A stretch of 15,650 nucleotides of DNA from Burkholderiales bacterium. Its GTDB lineage: Bacteria; Pseudomonadota; Gammaproteobacteria; Burkholderiales; Burkholderiaceae_C. Of the stretch, positions 1 through 8,457 are shown one piece after another; position 1 is the first letter of the stretch, and the number at the start of each line of letters is the position of its first letter. The stretch covers positions 1 through 15,650 of the forward strand of contig JAABPT010000429.1 in assembly GCA_011391855.1 (NCBI GenBank), read 5' to 3'. Both the position numbers and the translations under genes were made by a program. The notes below the pieces were generated by a model. That model was not told the origin of the DNA. It did not search any database and saw only the letters and a program-made list of their open reading frames with translations.

Positions 1-1
1 G

Positions 2-1564
2 GCCGACCTACCTGCCGAATGGCGCGGGCGTGCACTCACTTTCTTCCCCGAAACGCCGGGCGTCATTCACAACGCCGCGCAGCCCGCCAGCGACTGGCAG
101 GGCGGCGAATGGAGCGCGCGCGTACCGCTGGACCCGCAGCGCAGCGACTCGCCCACCACCCTGCCGGCCGTGCTGGCGGCACCCGGGCTGCCGGCCGGGC
201 TGCTGGTGCAGGTGGCGGTGACGACGCCGTGGCCGGCGGTGGCGGCGCTGCCGGCGCCGACCTACGGCGAGGCGCCTGCCGCGGCGCCGCCGGGAACCAC
301 CACACCGGCCACACGGGCCACACCCACCGCGCTTGCCGCACCACCCATTGGCCTGGCGCTGGCGCTGCTGTTCGCGCTGGCCGGCGGCATGCTGCTCAAC
401 CTGATGCCCTGCGTCTTTCCGGTGCTGTCGCTGAAGGTGCTGGGTTTTGCTGCCCATGGCGGTGATCGCCGCGCGCTGGTGGCCGGCGGCCTGGCCTACA
501 CCGCAGGCGTGGTGCTGTCATTCCTGGCGCTGGCCGCGCTGTTCCTGGCGCTGCGCGCGGGCGGCGAACAGATCGGCTGGGGCTTCCAGCTGCAGTCGCC
601 GGCCGTGGTGGCCACGCTGGCGGCGCTGTTCACGCTGATCGGCTTGAACCTGGCGGGCGTGTTCGAACTTGGCTCGGTGCTGCCTTCGTCGGTGGCTTCG
701 GCGCAGGCGCGGCATCCGGTGGTGGACTCGCTGCTCACGGGCGTGCTGGCGGTGGCCATTGCCTCGCCCTGCACGGCGCCGTTCATGGGCGCATCGCTGG
801 GCCTGGCCATCACGCTGCCGGCCTGGCAGGCGCTGGCGGTCTTTGCCACGCTCGGCCTGGGCATGGCGCTGCCTTACCTGGCGGCCAGCGCCTGGCCGGC
901 GCTGGCGCGTGCGCTGCCGCGGCCCGGCGTGTGGATGGCGCACTTCAAGACCGTGATGGCCTTCCCGATGTTCGCCACCGTGGTCTGGCTGGTGTGGGTG
1001 CTGGGCCAGCAGGTGGGCATCGATGGCGCGGCCGCGATGCTGGCGCTGTTGCTGGCGCTGGCCTTCGTGGCCTGGGCGCTGGGCTCGCCCACGCTGGGGC
1101 CGCGCGCCCGCGGCGGCTTTGGCGCCGCCTCGCTGGTGCTCATGGCCGCGGCGCTGTTCTGGGCCGTGCCGGCGCTGCGCCAGGAAGCTGTGGCCCAGGT
1201 GCCGGCGGCGGGCGAGGACTGGCAGCCCTGGTCGGCCGAGCGCGTGGCGCAGGCGCAGGCCGCGGGCCAGCCGGTCTTCGTGGACTTCACTGCCGCCTGG
1301 TGCGTGACCTGCCAGTTCAACAAGCGCACCACGCTCGCCCGGCCCGAGGTGCAGGCCGCCTTTGCCGAAAAGCGCGTGCTGCTGCTGCGCGCCGACTGGA
1401 CGCGGCGCGACGCGGCCATCAGCGCCGAACTCACCCGGTTGGGGCGCAGCGGCGTGCCGGTCTATGCCCTCTATTCCCCAGGCCAGGCAGGGCCACGGCT
1501 GCTGAGCGAGATCCTGAGCGTCGACGAAGTGCAGAGTGCGCTTTCCGCCCTGCCTTCTTCCTGA
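2..1564 (+). CDS. DsbD/ScsB-type membrane thiol:disulfide reductase, 5' truncated by the window edge
   Basis: The frame is open from base 2 with no credible start inside the window, so the true N-terminus lies upstream. The first ~60 visible residues (FFPETPGVIHNAAQ, then WSARVPL) look like the periplasmic N-terminal domain of DsbD-like proteins. A hydrophobic multi-pass region follows. It carries the two conserved membrane cysteines in LMPCVFPVLS (Cys codon 410-412) and ASPCTAPFMG (Cys codon 770-772). The C-terminal ~110 residues form a thioredoxin domain with active site WCVTC (Cys codons 1301-1303 and 1310-1312) preceded by VFVDFTAA. In this family electrons pass from cytoplasmic thioredoxin through the membrane cysteine pair to periplasmic domains, keeping periplasmic substrates reduced. 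The next gene starts 29 bp downstream and encodes a secreted thioredoxin-fold protein, which I infer to be a client or partner. Whether it is a true DsbD, an ScsB or another subfamily cannot be settled without the missing N-terminus. Confidence 0.9.
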   Translation, partial: ADLPAEWRGRALTFFPETPGVIHNAAQPASDWQGGEWSARVPLDPQRSDSPTTLPAVLAAPGLPAGLLVQVAVTTPWPAVAALPAPTYGEAPAAAPPGTTTPATRATPTALAAPPIGLALALLFALAGGMLLNLMPCVFPVLSLKVLGFAAHGGDRRALVAGGLAYTAGVVLSFLALAALFLALRAGGEQIGWGFQLQSPAVVATLAALFTLIGLNLAGVFELGSVLPSSVASAQARHPVVDSLLTGVLAVAIASPCTAPFMGASLGLAITLPAWQALAVFATLGLGMALPYLAASAWPALARALPRPGVWMAHFKTVMAFPMFATVVWLVWVLGQQVGIDGAAAMLALLLALAFVAWALGSPTLGPRARGGFGAASLVLMAAALFWAVPALRQEAVAQVPAAGEDWQPWSAERVAQAQAAGQPVFVDFTAAWCVTCQFNKRTTLARPEVQAAFAEKRVLLLRADWTRRDAAISAELTRLGRSGVPVYALYSPGQAGPRLLSEILSVDEVQSALSALPSS

Positions 1565-1581
1565 ACCCACTGAACCCGCAC

Positions 1582-1586
1582 AGGAG
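1582..1586 (+). promoter_or_regulatory. Ribosome binding site of the CPYV thioredoxin-like gene
   Basis: AGGAG lies 7 bases before the ATG at 1594 and fixes that start, although an open frame extends far upstream. Confidence 0.75.
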
Positions 1587-1593
1587 TCCGACG

Positions 1594-2223
1594 ATGCAGC
1601 CGATCCCCTTCGCCACCGTCTTCGCCACCGTCCTCACGGCCACCTTCGCCTTCGGTAGCCCTGCCGTCCTGGCCGCCGCCACCGTGGGCCAGCCCGCGCC
1701 CGCCTTCAGTGCCGTCGACACCAGCGGCAAGACCGTGTCGCTGGCCGACTTCAAGGGCAAACATGTGGTGCTGGAGTGGGTCAACCCCGGCTGCCCCTAT
1801 GTGCAGAAGCACTATGGCAGCGCCAATATGCAGGGCACGCAAAAGGAAGCCGCGGCCCAGGGCGTGGTCTGGCTGGCCGTCAATTCGACGGCGGCCGACG
1901 CCAGCGACTACAAGACCCCGGGCGCCATGGCGCAGTGGATGCAGGAACAGAAGGCCGCCGCCAGCGCCACGCTGATGGACAGCGACGGCAAGGTCGGCCG
2001 TGCCTACGGGGCGCGCACCACGCCGCACATGTACGTCGTGAACCCGGCCGGCATGCTGGTGTATGCCGGCGCCATCGACAGCAAGCCCACGTCCAACCCG
2101 GCCGACATTGCCACAGCCACCAACCACGTGAAGGTGGCGCTGGCCGAGTCGCTGGCCGGCAAACCGGTGAGCACGGCGGCCACACGCGCCTACGGCTGCT
2201 CGGTCAAATATTCGTCGATGTAG
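1594..2223 (+). CDS. Secreted thioredoxin/peroxiredoxin-fold protein with single-Cys CPYV motif
   Basis: This is a 209-residue protein. Residues 1-29 form a Sec signal peptide ending in AVLAAA. The mature part starts with VGQPAPAFSAVDTSGKTVSL, the usual opening of AhpC/TSA-Redoxin domains. The redox motif is NPGCPYVQKHY (Cys67). A second Cys of a normal CxxC is absent because Val70 takes its place. The only other cysteine is Cys202 in YGCSVKY near the C-terminus, which could act as a resolving Cys (inference). TTPHMYVV supplies the cis-proline loop. The start is supported by AGGAG just upstream, and the gene follows the DsbD/ScsB-like gene by 29 bp on the same strand, so the two are probably co-transcribed. 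It probably acts in the periplasm as a thiol reductase, peroxidase or redox carrier reduced by the membrane protein; the substrate is unknown. Confidence 0.88.
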   Translation: MQPIPFATVFATVLTATFAFGSPAVLAAATVGQPAPAFSAVDTSGKTVSLADFKGKHVVLEWVNPGCPYVQKHYGSANMQGTQKEAAAQGVVWLAVNSTAADASDYKTPGAMAQWMQEQKAAASATLMDSDGKVGRAYGARTTPHMYVVNPAGMLVYAGAIDSKPTSNPADIATATNHVKVALAESLAGKPVSTAATRAYGCSVKYSSM

Positions 2224-2272
2224 CCGGCCGCGTGGCCGCGCCGGGCCGTGCGGACAGCGCGTGCAGCGCGCC
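2224..2272. terminator. Possible bidirectional terminator between convergent genes
   Basis: This 49-bp gap separates the plus-strand redox gene from minus-strand glpD. It holds two GC-rich hairpins. In the first, CCGG (2224-2227) pairs with CCGG (2241-2244) and CGCG (2229-2232) pairs with CGCG (2237-2240) around a TGGC loop, with one bulged C. The second is GCGCG (2257-2261) / CGCGC (2267-2271). Neither has a T tract, so this is only a positional suggestion of a terminator. Confidence 0.3.
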
Positions 2273-3871
2273 CTACGGCAGTCGCGCGTAGGCCGCGGCC
2301 AGCGCCTTGAAGCCTGCAGCGTCGACCTCGTGGCCCAGTTCCTGGGCCAGGATGGCTGCCACGGCGTCGGCCTGGCGACCGGCCTCGGCGGCGTCCAGGA
2401 AGAGCAAGCGGCAGCGCCGCGCCAGCACGTCCTCGACCGTGCGCGCCATCTCGTAGCGCGCAGCAAAACGCACCATGGCTTCGCTCAAGCCCCCGCGGCC
2501 CGACTCGGCGTCGTTCCACAGCCAATGGTGAGCGCCCGGTAGGGTGCGCAGCAGCGCGGCTTCGCTGCCGTAGAGGTGCTCCCCGGGCGGTTCGGCCTGC
2601 GGCCGGCCCGGGGCCGCCCCCAGCAGCGGCAGCTTCGCCGTCAAGCCGCCCGGGCGGCGCGGCAGCAGGCCGCGCGTCATGGCATGGTCCAGCACGTCCT
2701 CGGCCATCGAGCGGTAGGTCGTCCATTTGCCGCCGGTCACCGTGATCAGCCCCGAGCGGCCGACGATCACCGTGTGCTCGCGCGAGATGGCCTTGGTATT
2801 TTCGCCGTCCTCGCTTTGCGGCTTCACCAGCGGCCGCAGGCCCACCCACACCGATCGCACGTCGCTGCGCTGCGGCGCGCGCGCCAGGTAGCGCCCGGCC
2901 TCCTGCAGGATGAAGCCCACGTCCTGCGCAAAGGCCTCGGGCTCGCGCGCCAGATCCTGGCGCGGCGTATCGGTGGTGCCCAGGATGGTCTTGCCGTACC
3001 AGGGCACGGCGAACATGACGCGGCCGTCGTCGGTCTTGGGCACCAGCAGCGCGTGGTTGCCGGGCAGGAAGCCGCGGTCGACGACGAGGTGCACGCCCTG
3101 GCTCGGCGCCACCATCGGCGGCCGGTGCGGTGCGCCTGCGTCGCGGTCCATGTCGCGCACGGCGTCGACCCACACGCCGGTGGCGTTGACCACGCAGCGC
3201 GCGCGCACCGCCGTTTCGGTGCCGGTTTCGGTGTCGCGCACGACCAGGCCGCGCACCAGCGCGCCACCGGGCGGACCTTCGCGCTGCAACGCGATCACCT
3301 CGCAGTGGTTGAGCACCAGCGCCCCGCGCGCCGCGGCCGTGCGCGCCAGCAGCAGCGCAAAGCGGGCGTCGTCAAACTGGCCGTCCCAGTAGCGCACGCC
3401 GCCCCACAGGCCGCGCGGCTGCACGCCGGGCAGCAGTTCCAGCGTGCGCCGCGTGCTCAGCCACTCGGTGGCGCCCAGGCCTTGGCGGCCGGCCAGCGTG
3501 TCGTAGGCCTTCAGGCCCACTCCGTAGAAGCCGCGCTCCCACCAGTGGTAGCCCGGCATCACGAAAGGCAGCCGCTGCGCCACGTGCGGCGCATTGGCCA
3601 GCATGGCCGAGCGCTCGTGCAGCGCCTCGCGCACCAGGCCCACGTTGCCCTGCGCCAGGTAGCGCACGCCACCGTGCGCCAGCTTGGTGGCGCGCGACGA
3701 GGTGCCGCCAGCGAAGTCGTGCGACTCCACGAGCACGACGCTGAAGCCGCGCACCGCGGCGTCCAACGCCACGCCCAGGCCGGTGGCCCCGCCGCCGATG
3801 ACGGCCAGGTCCCAGTCGCGGGGTTCGCGCAGCCGCGACAGCAGGGTGGAACGTTCCAGGGGCTGGCTCAT
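2273..3871 (-). CDS. glpD: FAD-dependent (aerobic) glycerol-3-phosphate dehydrogenase
   Basis: This 532-residue protein oxidises sn-glycerol 3-phosphate to dihydroxyacetone phosphate and passes electrons through FAD to the quinone pool at the inner membrane. The FAD-binding Rossmann motif is GGGATGLG at residues 26-33. GGTSSRATKLAHGGVRYL follows near residue 55 and is a hallmark of the GlpD family. Further family segments are GVWVDAVRDMD, VMFAVPWYGKTILGTTDT, VWVGLRPLV and the C-terminal GLITVTGGKWTTYRSMAEDVL. The length is slightly above the ~500 residues of the E. coli protein, with a somewhat longer C-terminal domain. The start at 3871 has no convincing Shine-Dalgarno sequence. It lies 19 bp after the stop of the SMP-30-like gene, which suggests co-transcription with it and the aldose epimerase. 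No glpK, glpF or GlpR-type gene is in view, so the usual glycerol regulon context is missing. Confidence 0.93.
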   Translation of the reverse strand: MSQPLERSTLLSRLREPRDWDLAVIGGGATGLGVALDAAVRGFSVVLVESHDFAGGTSSRATKLAHGGVRYLAQGNVGLVREALHERSAMLANAPHVAQRLPFVMPGYHWWERGFYGVGLKAYDTLAGRQGLGATEWLSTRRTLELLPGVQPRGLWGGVRYWDGQFDDARFALLLARTAAARGALVLNHCEVIALQREGPPGGALVRGLVVRDTETGTETAVRARCVVNATGVWVDAVRDMDRDAGAPHRPPMVAPSQGVHLVVDRGFLPGNHALLVPKTDDGRVMFAVPWYGKTILGTTDTPRQDLAREPEAFAQDVGFILQEAGRYLARAPQRSDVRSVWVGLRPLVKPQSEDGENTKAISREHTVIVGRSGLITVTGGKWTTYRSMAEDVLDHAMTRGLLPRRPGGLTAKLPLLGAAPGRPQAEPPGEHLYGSEAALLRTLPGAHHWLWNDAESGRGGLSEAMVRFAARYEMARTVEDVLARRCRLLFLDAAEAGRQADAVAAILAQELGHEVDAAGFKALAAAYARLP

Positions 3872-3890
3872 GAAAAACGCCGCCGGGCGG

Positions 3891-4796
3891 TCACGCCTTG
3901 GCGAAATTCACCGGCAGCCCAGGCACGGCCGCCGGCAGGGTGAGCACGCAGCCGGCCAGCGGCTGCGCGGCCAGTTCTTCAGGCGGGCGCTGGTGGCACG
4001 CCGTGGTGATGAACAGCGTGCGCAGGTCGGGGCCGCCGAAGCAGGGCATGGTGGGGCAGCGCACCGGCAGTGGCACTTCCTGCAGCAACTCGCCCGCGGG
4101 CGACAGCCGCAGCAGGCGCTGGCCTTCGTACATGGCCACCCAGTAGGCGCCTTCGGTGTCCACCGCGGCGCCGTCGGGGCGGCCGCCGTAGCCGGCGAGG
4201 TCGTGCCCCGGCGCCTTGAGCGGAAATTCGGCGAAGACGCGCTGGCGCGACAAGCTGCCGTCGCTGCCGTCGAAGTCCAGTGCGTAGATGCGGTGCGAGG
4301 TCGTATCGCTCCAGTACATCGTGCGGCCGTCGGGGCTGAAGCCCAGGCCGTTGCTCACGGTCACGTCGCCGGCCATGCGCTGCAATCGCCCGCCAGACCA
4401 GCGGTACAGCGCCGCGTTCGCCGGCGTGCGCGGCTCGTAGATCGTGCCCACCCAGAGGCGGCCTTGCGGGTCGGCCTTGCCGTCGTTGAAGCGTTCTTCC
4501 CGGGGGTCGTAGGGCGGCGGTGCCAGGCGCCGGCGCTGGCCGCTGGCCGGGCTGAAGCGCCAGAGTCCGTCGCGCATGGCCAGCAGCAATTCGCCACCGG
4601 GCAGCGGCGCGATGCAGCCGGGTTCGGTCTCCAGCGCCCAGGTGGTGTGCTTGGCACCGGCCGGCACCCAGCGGTGCAGCGCACGGCCGGGGATGTCGCA
4701 CCAGTACAGCGCCGCCTCGTCGGGATGCCACAGTGGCGACTCGCCCAGCAGCGAAGGCGCCACCGGCAGTGCCGTGACGGCGCCAGCGACCGTCAT
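3891..4796 (-). CDS. SMP-30/gluconolactonase/LRE family protein
   Basis: This 301-residue protein is a six-bladed beta-propeller hydrolase of the SMP-30 family, which typically opens sugar-acid lactones such as gluconolactone. Residues at the places of the family metal ligands are visible: Glu19 in LLGESPLWH, Asn149 in SNGLGFSPDG and Asp208 in RPDGAAVD. RFNDGK (Asn104) is the conserved substrate-side motif. Other propeller segments are YWCDIPGRALHRW, GRLWVGTIYE and YWSDTTSHRIYAL. No signal peptide is seen, so it is probably cytoplasmic. Its ATG overlaps the epimerase stop as ATGA (4793-4796), implying translational coupling. Upstream in-frame starts were rejected because they fall inside the epimerase gene. 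The pairing of a mutarotase with a lactonase points to the oxidative breakdown of an aldose; the sugar cannot be named from sequence. Confidence 0.9.
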   Translation of the reverse strand: MTVAGAVTALPVAPSLLGESPLWHPDEAALYWCDIPGRALHRWVPAGAKHTTWALETEPGCIAPLPGGELLLAMRDGLWRFSPASGQRRRLAPPPYDPREERFNDGKADPQGRLWVGTIYEPRTPANAALYRWSGGRLQRMAGDVTVSNGLGFSPDGRTMYWSDTTSHRIYALDFDGSDGSLSRQRVFAEFPLKAPGHDLAGYGGRPDGAAVDTEGAYWVAMYEGQRLLRLSPAGELLQEVPLPVRCPTMPCFGGPDLRTLFITTACHQRPPEELAAQPLAGCVLTLPAAVPGLPVNFAKA

Positions 4797-5656
4797 GCGT
4801 GGTCGACCTCGATCTTCATCCAGGCGTCGAAGGTGGCCTGCGGCGCCAGCGAACGCAGGCCGTGCGCCGTGGGCTCGGCCATGTGCAGCGCATTGCTGAC
4901 GTGGCTCACGGGCTCCACGCAGTAATAGGGTTTGGTCTCGGGCGTGAACACCACCAGGTAGGGCAGCGACGAAGTCAGGCGCAGCGACATCTTCTCGTCG
5001 CGGATGCGCGCCGCGCCGCGCCAGCCCTCGAAGCAGTGGTCGAAGCCCAGGTGCGCCACGTCGCCGTCGATGCCCGGCTGCGGCACGCGGCGCGTGGGCA
5101 GGCCGCTGGGGTCGTTCTCCCAGCGGTCGGTCAGTTCGATGTGCAAGCGGCTGCGCGAACGTTTGGGGAAATACGGGTGCCAGCCCAGCCCCACCGGCGC
5201 CAGGTGCGCGGCGTGGTTGGTGAAGGCCAGGTGCACCTCCAGCGCCGCCGGCGTGAGCACATAGCGCTGGCGCAGTTCGAAAGCGAAGGGCCAGTGTTCG
5301 TCGGCCACGTGTTCGTAGCGCAACTCGGCCTCGTGTCCGTGCGTGCCCAGCACTTCCCAGCGGCGTTGCCAGGCCACGCCGTGCACCGAATGCGGGTTGT
5401 CGTCGAAATTCGGCGCCGTGGTGTGGTCCTGCCCCAGCCAGCGAAAGCGCCGGTAGCCCAGGCGGTTGGAATACGGCGCCAGCGGGTAGCAGCCCGACAG
5501 CCGCGACGAAGCCAGTTCGCCCGCCTCGGTGCTGCGCAGCACGGGCTGTTCGCCCTGCGGGCCGCCCAGCCACAGGCCGGCTATTGAGCCGCCAAGGTCG
5601 GGTCGCAAGGCCAGGCGCAATTCGCCGGCGCGGAGTTCGATGGGTGTGGGGCTCAT
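4793..5656 (-). CDS. Aldose 1-epimerase (mutarotase) family protein
   Basis: This 287-residue protein of the galactose-mutarotase fold interconverts alpha and beta anomers of aldoses. Visible family features are PYSNRLGYRRF with Arg65, HSVHG with His92, GLGWHPYF with His160 (the expected general acid) and VEPVSH with Glu248 (the expected general base). The length is close to that of bacterial members (about 290-350 residues), on the short side. It probably acts in the cytoplasm, since no signal peptide is seen. It sits 31 bp behind the pyruvate dehydrogenase E1 gene and overlaps the SMP-30 gene by 4 bp. The gap to the E1 gene holds a small hairpin, GCCGC (5669-5673) / GCGGC (5678-5682), with no T tract. 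Substrate specificity is open: it could be a galactose, glucose or other aldose mutarotase, or a hexose-6-phosphate mutarotase-like member. Confidence 0.88.
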   Translation of the reverse strand: MSPTPIELRAGELRLALRPDLGGSIAGLWLGGPQGEQPVLRSTEAGELASSRLSGCYPLAPYSNRLGYRRFRWLGQDHTTAPNFDDNPHSVHGVAWQRRWEVLGTHGHEAELRYEHVADEHWPFAFELRQRYVLTPAALEVHLAFTNHAAHLAPVGLGWHPYFPKRSRSRLHIELTDRWENDPSGLPTRRVPQPGIDGDVAHLGFDHCFEGWRGAARIRDEKMSLRLTSSLPYLVVFTPETKPYYCVEPVSHVSNALHMAEPTAHGLRSLAPQATFDAWMKIEVDHA

Positions 5657-5687
5657 GCCCCGGATGATGCCGCAAGCGCGGCGGGTT

Positions 5688-8444
5688 TCAGACGGTCCAC
5701 GGGTCGGGCCCAGCCGACAAGCCGTAGCGAGCGCGCGCCGCGGCGGGCAGGGCAGCGTCCGCGGCGCCGTCGTCGGCCAGCGCCTGCAGGGCGCGCAGCA
5801 CGATGTGGCGCGGGCCGACTTCGAAGAATTCGCGCAGCTGGGCGCGGCTGTCGCTGCGGCCGAAACCGTCGGTACCCAGCGTCACGTAGCGCCGGCCCGC
5901 CGGCACCCAGGCGCGCAGCTGTTCGGGCACGGCGCGCACATAGTCGGTGACGGCGACGATGGGGCCCACGGTGCCCTGCAGCACCTGTGTGGCCCACGGC
6001 AGGCCGACCGCTTCGGCGCCCAGCACGCGTGCGCGTTCCAGCGACTGGCCCTCGCGCGCCAGTTCGCTGAAGCTGGTGGCGCTGAACACGTCGGCCTGCA
6101 CCTGCCAGTGTTCGGCCAGCCACTTCGCCGCCTCGATCACCTCGTGCAGGATGGCGCCGCTGCCCACCAGCACGCAGCGCAGGCACGGTAGCGGCAGCGG
6201 CGCCGGCGGTGGCAGCCGGTACAAGCCGCGCAGCACGCCTGCTTCCACGCCCGCCGGCATCGACGGCTGGGCGTGGTTCTGGTTCATCACCGTGATGTAG
6301 AAGAAGACGTCGTGCTTCAACGCCAGCATGCGCCGCATGCCGTGGTGCACGATGAGTGCCAGTTCGTAGGCGAAGCCCGGGTCCCAGGCCACGCAGTTGG
6401 GCACCGTGCTGGCCACCAGGTGGCTGTGGCCGTCCTGGTGCTGCAGGCCTTCGCCACCCAGCGTGGTGCGGCCTGCGGTGGCGCCGAGCAGGAAGCCGCG
6501 CGAACGCTGGTCCGCGGCGGCCCAGATCAGGTCGCCCACGCGCTGGAAGCCGAACATCGAGTAGTAGATGTAGAACGGCAGCATGGTCAGGCCATGCGTG
6601 CTGTGGCTGGTGGCCGCCGCCGTCCACGACGCCAGCGCGCCGGCTTCGCTGATGCCTTCTTCCAGAATCTGGCCGTCGCGCGCCTCGCGGTAGCTCATCA
6701 GGCTGGCCGCATCCTCGGGTTCGTAGCGCTGGCCCTCGGGGGCGTAGATGCCGACCTGGCGGAAGAGGCTCGCCATGCCGAAGGTGCGGGCCTCGTCGGC
6801 GACGATGGGCACGATGCGCGGCCCGAGCTCGGGCGCCTTCAGCAGGCTGGCCAGCATGCGCACGAAGGCCATGGTGGTGCTCATCTCCTTGCCGCCGGCC
6901 TGCAGGGCAAAGCCGGCGAAGTCGTCCACCGCCGGTACCGGCAGCCCCGGCGCGTCGGTCCGGCGTGCGGGCAGCGGGCCGCCCAGGGCAGCCCGGCGCT
7001 GGCGCAAGTGGCGCATCTCGGGGCTGTTGTCGGCAGGGCGGAAGAAGCGCTGCGCCAACGCGTCTTCGTCGCTCATCGGCAGCCGGAAGCGGCGCACGAA
7101 GTCCAGCAGGTCGGCACCTTCGAGCTTCTTCTGCTGGTGCGTCGTCATGCGACCCTGGCCGCTGGCACCCATGCCGTAGCCCTTCATGGTCTTGGCCAGG
7201 ATCACCACCGGCGCGCCGCGGTGGGCCACGGCCGCGGCATAGGCGGCGTGGATCTTCACCAGGTCGTGGCCGCCGCGGTGCAGGCGGTCGATCTCGCTGT
7301 CGGTCATGGCGTTGACCAGGGCCTCCAGCTCCGGGCTCTGGCCGAAGAATTTCTCGCGGTTGTAGGCGCCGTCGTTGGCACTGAAGGTCTGGAACTGGCC
7401 GTCCACCGTGCGCGCAAAGGCGCGCGCCAGGGCCTGCGTGTGGTCGCGCGCGAAGAGCGGGTCCCAGTCGCTGCCCCAGACCAGCTTGACGACGTGCCAG
7501 CCGGCGCCGGCGAACACCGTTTCCAGTTCGTCGATGATGCGGCCGTTGCCGCGCACCGGGCCGTCCAGCCGCTGCAGGTTGCAATTGACGACGAAGACGA
7601 GGTTGTCGAGATGCTCGCGCGCGGCCACGCTCAGGCCGGCCAGCGATTCGGGCTCGTCCATCTCGCCGTCGCCGAAGAAGCCCCAGATGCGCCGGTCCGA
7701 AGCCGCGAGCACGCCGCGGTGTTCCAGGTACCGCATGAAGCGCGCCTGGTACACCGCCGACAGCGGCCCCAGACCCATGGACCCGGTGGGGAACTGCCAG
7801 AAGTCGGGCATCAGCCAGGGGTGCGGGTAGGAGCTCAGGCCGCGCGCCGTGCCGCCGGCGGCGCGCTCGGCCTGCGCCGCCACCTCCTGCCGGTAATGGT
7901 CGAGGTCGGCTTCGCTCAGCCTCCCTTCGAGAAAGGCGCGCGCATAAACGCCTGGCGCCGAGTGCGGCTGGAAGAACACCAGGTCGCCGCCGTGGCCGCC
8001 CGGCCCGTCCACGCGGGCGCGGAAGAAGTGGTTGAAGCCCACTTCGAACAGGTCGGCTGCCGACGCATAGCTGGCAATGTGGCCGCCCAGTTCACCCTGG
8101 CGCTGGTTGGCGCGCACCACCATCGCCAGCGCGTTCCAGCGCATGATGGCCGCCAGCTTCTGCTCGATCTCCAGATGGCCCGGAAAGGCGGCTTGCTCCT
8201 GCAGCGAGATGGTGTTGACGTACGGCGTCTGACGCTGCGGCTGCCAGGCCAGCGCATGGCGGCGCGCCTCGTCCTGCAGCGCACTCAGCACGAAGCGTGC
8301 ACGCTCGGGCCCGCTGGTGCGCACCAGCGTGGCCAGCGCGTCCAGCCACTCGCGGGTCTCATGCGGGTCGGCATCGCCCGGGAAGCGGATGGCGTGCAGC
8401 AGCGCTTCGAATTCGGGGCTGCCGGGCGGGGCGACGGGGCTCAT
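5688..8444 (-). CDS. aceE: Homodimeric pyruvate dehydrogenase E1 component (AceE/MdeB type)
   Basis: This 918-residue protein catalyses thiamine-diphosphate-dependent decarboxylation of pyruvate (or a close 2-oxoacid) and transfer of the acyl group to lipoyl-E2. Conserved blocks run in AceE order: NTISLQEQAAFPGHLEIE (~77-94), ELGGHIASYASAA, GGDLVFFQPHSAPGVYARAFLEGRL, and the TPP motif GDGEMDEPES (258 onward) closing with NLVFVVNCNLQRLDGP. TTHQQKK carries the active-site-loop His. Later blocks are DEARTFGMASLFRQVGIY, EEGISEAGA, FYIYYSMFGFQRVGDL, GRTTLGGEGLQHQDGHSH and LGTDGFGRSDSR. The length fits the homodimeric family (E. coli about 887). Oddly, no E2 (aceF) or E3 (lpd) gene is adjacent. It is instead 13 bp behind a GNAT gene and upstream of sugar genes, and no Shine-Dalgarno is evident before the ATG. 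It may be a second E1 paralogue, for example one acting on 2-oxobutyrate as reported for MdeB of Pseudomonas; that is inference. Confidence 0.93.
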   Translation of the reverse strand: MSPVAPPGSPEFEALLHAIRFPGDADPHETREWLDALATLVRTSGPERARFVLSALQDEARRHALAWQPQRQTPYVNTISLQEQAAFPGHLEIEQKLAAIMRWNALAMVVRANQRQGELGGHIASYASAADLFEVGFNHFFRARVDGPGGHGGDLVFFQPHSAPGVYARAFLEGRLSEADLDHYRQEVAAQAERAAGGTARGLSSYPHPWLMPDFWQFPTGSMGLGPLSAVYQARFMRYLEHRGVLAASDRRIWGFFGDGEMDEPESLAGLSVAAREHLDNLVFVVNCNLQRLDGPVRGNGRIIDELETVFAGAGWHVVKLVWGSDWDPLFARDHTQALARAFARTVDGQFQTFSANDGAYNREKFFGQSPELEALVNAMTDSEIDRLHRGGHDLVKIHAAYAAAVAHRGAPVVILAKTMKGYGMGASGQGRMTTHQQKKLEGADLLDFVRRFRLPMSDEDALAQRFFRPADNSPEMRHLRQRRAALGGPLPARRTDAPGLPVPAVDDFAGFALQAGGKEMSTTMAFVRMLASLLKAPELGPRIVPIVADEARTFGMASLFRQVGIYAPEGQRYEPEDAASLMSYREARDGQILEEGISEAGALASWTAAATSHSTHGLTMLPFYIYYSMFGFQRVGDLIWAAADQRSRGFLLGATAGRTTLGGEGLQHQDGHSHLVASTVPNCVAWDPGFAYELALIVHHGMRRMLALKHDVFFYITVMNQNHAQPSMPAGVEAGVLRGLYRLPPPAPLPLPCLRCVLVGSGAILHEVIEAAKWLAEHWQVQADVFSATSFSELAREGQSLERARVLGAEAVGLPWATQVLQGTVGPIVAVTDYVRAVPEQLRAWVPAGRRYVTLGTDGFGRSDSRAQLREFFEVGPRHIVLRALQALADDGAADAALPAAARARYGLSAGPDPWTV

Positions 8445-8457
8445 CGTTCAGCGGGGG

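Noticed and set aside
931..1593. Longer version of the CPYV protein starting at 931
   Set aside because: The upstream part is a shadow of the DsbD-like gene in another frame. The AGGAG and signal peptide place the true start at 1594.
2576..4925. Long plus-strand open frames opposite glpD, SMP-30 and epimerase genes
   Set aside because: These are GC-rich antisense frames with no recognisable motifs; the minus-strand proteins are clear family members.
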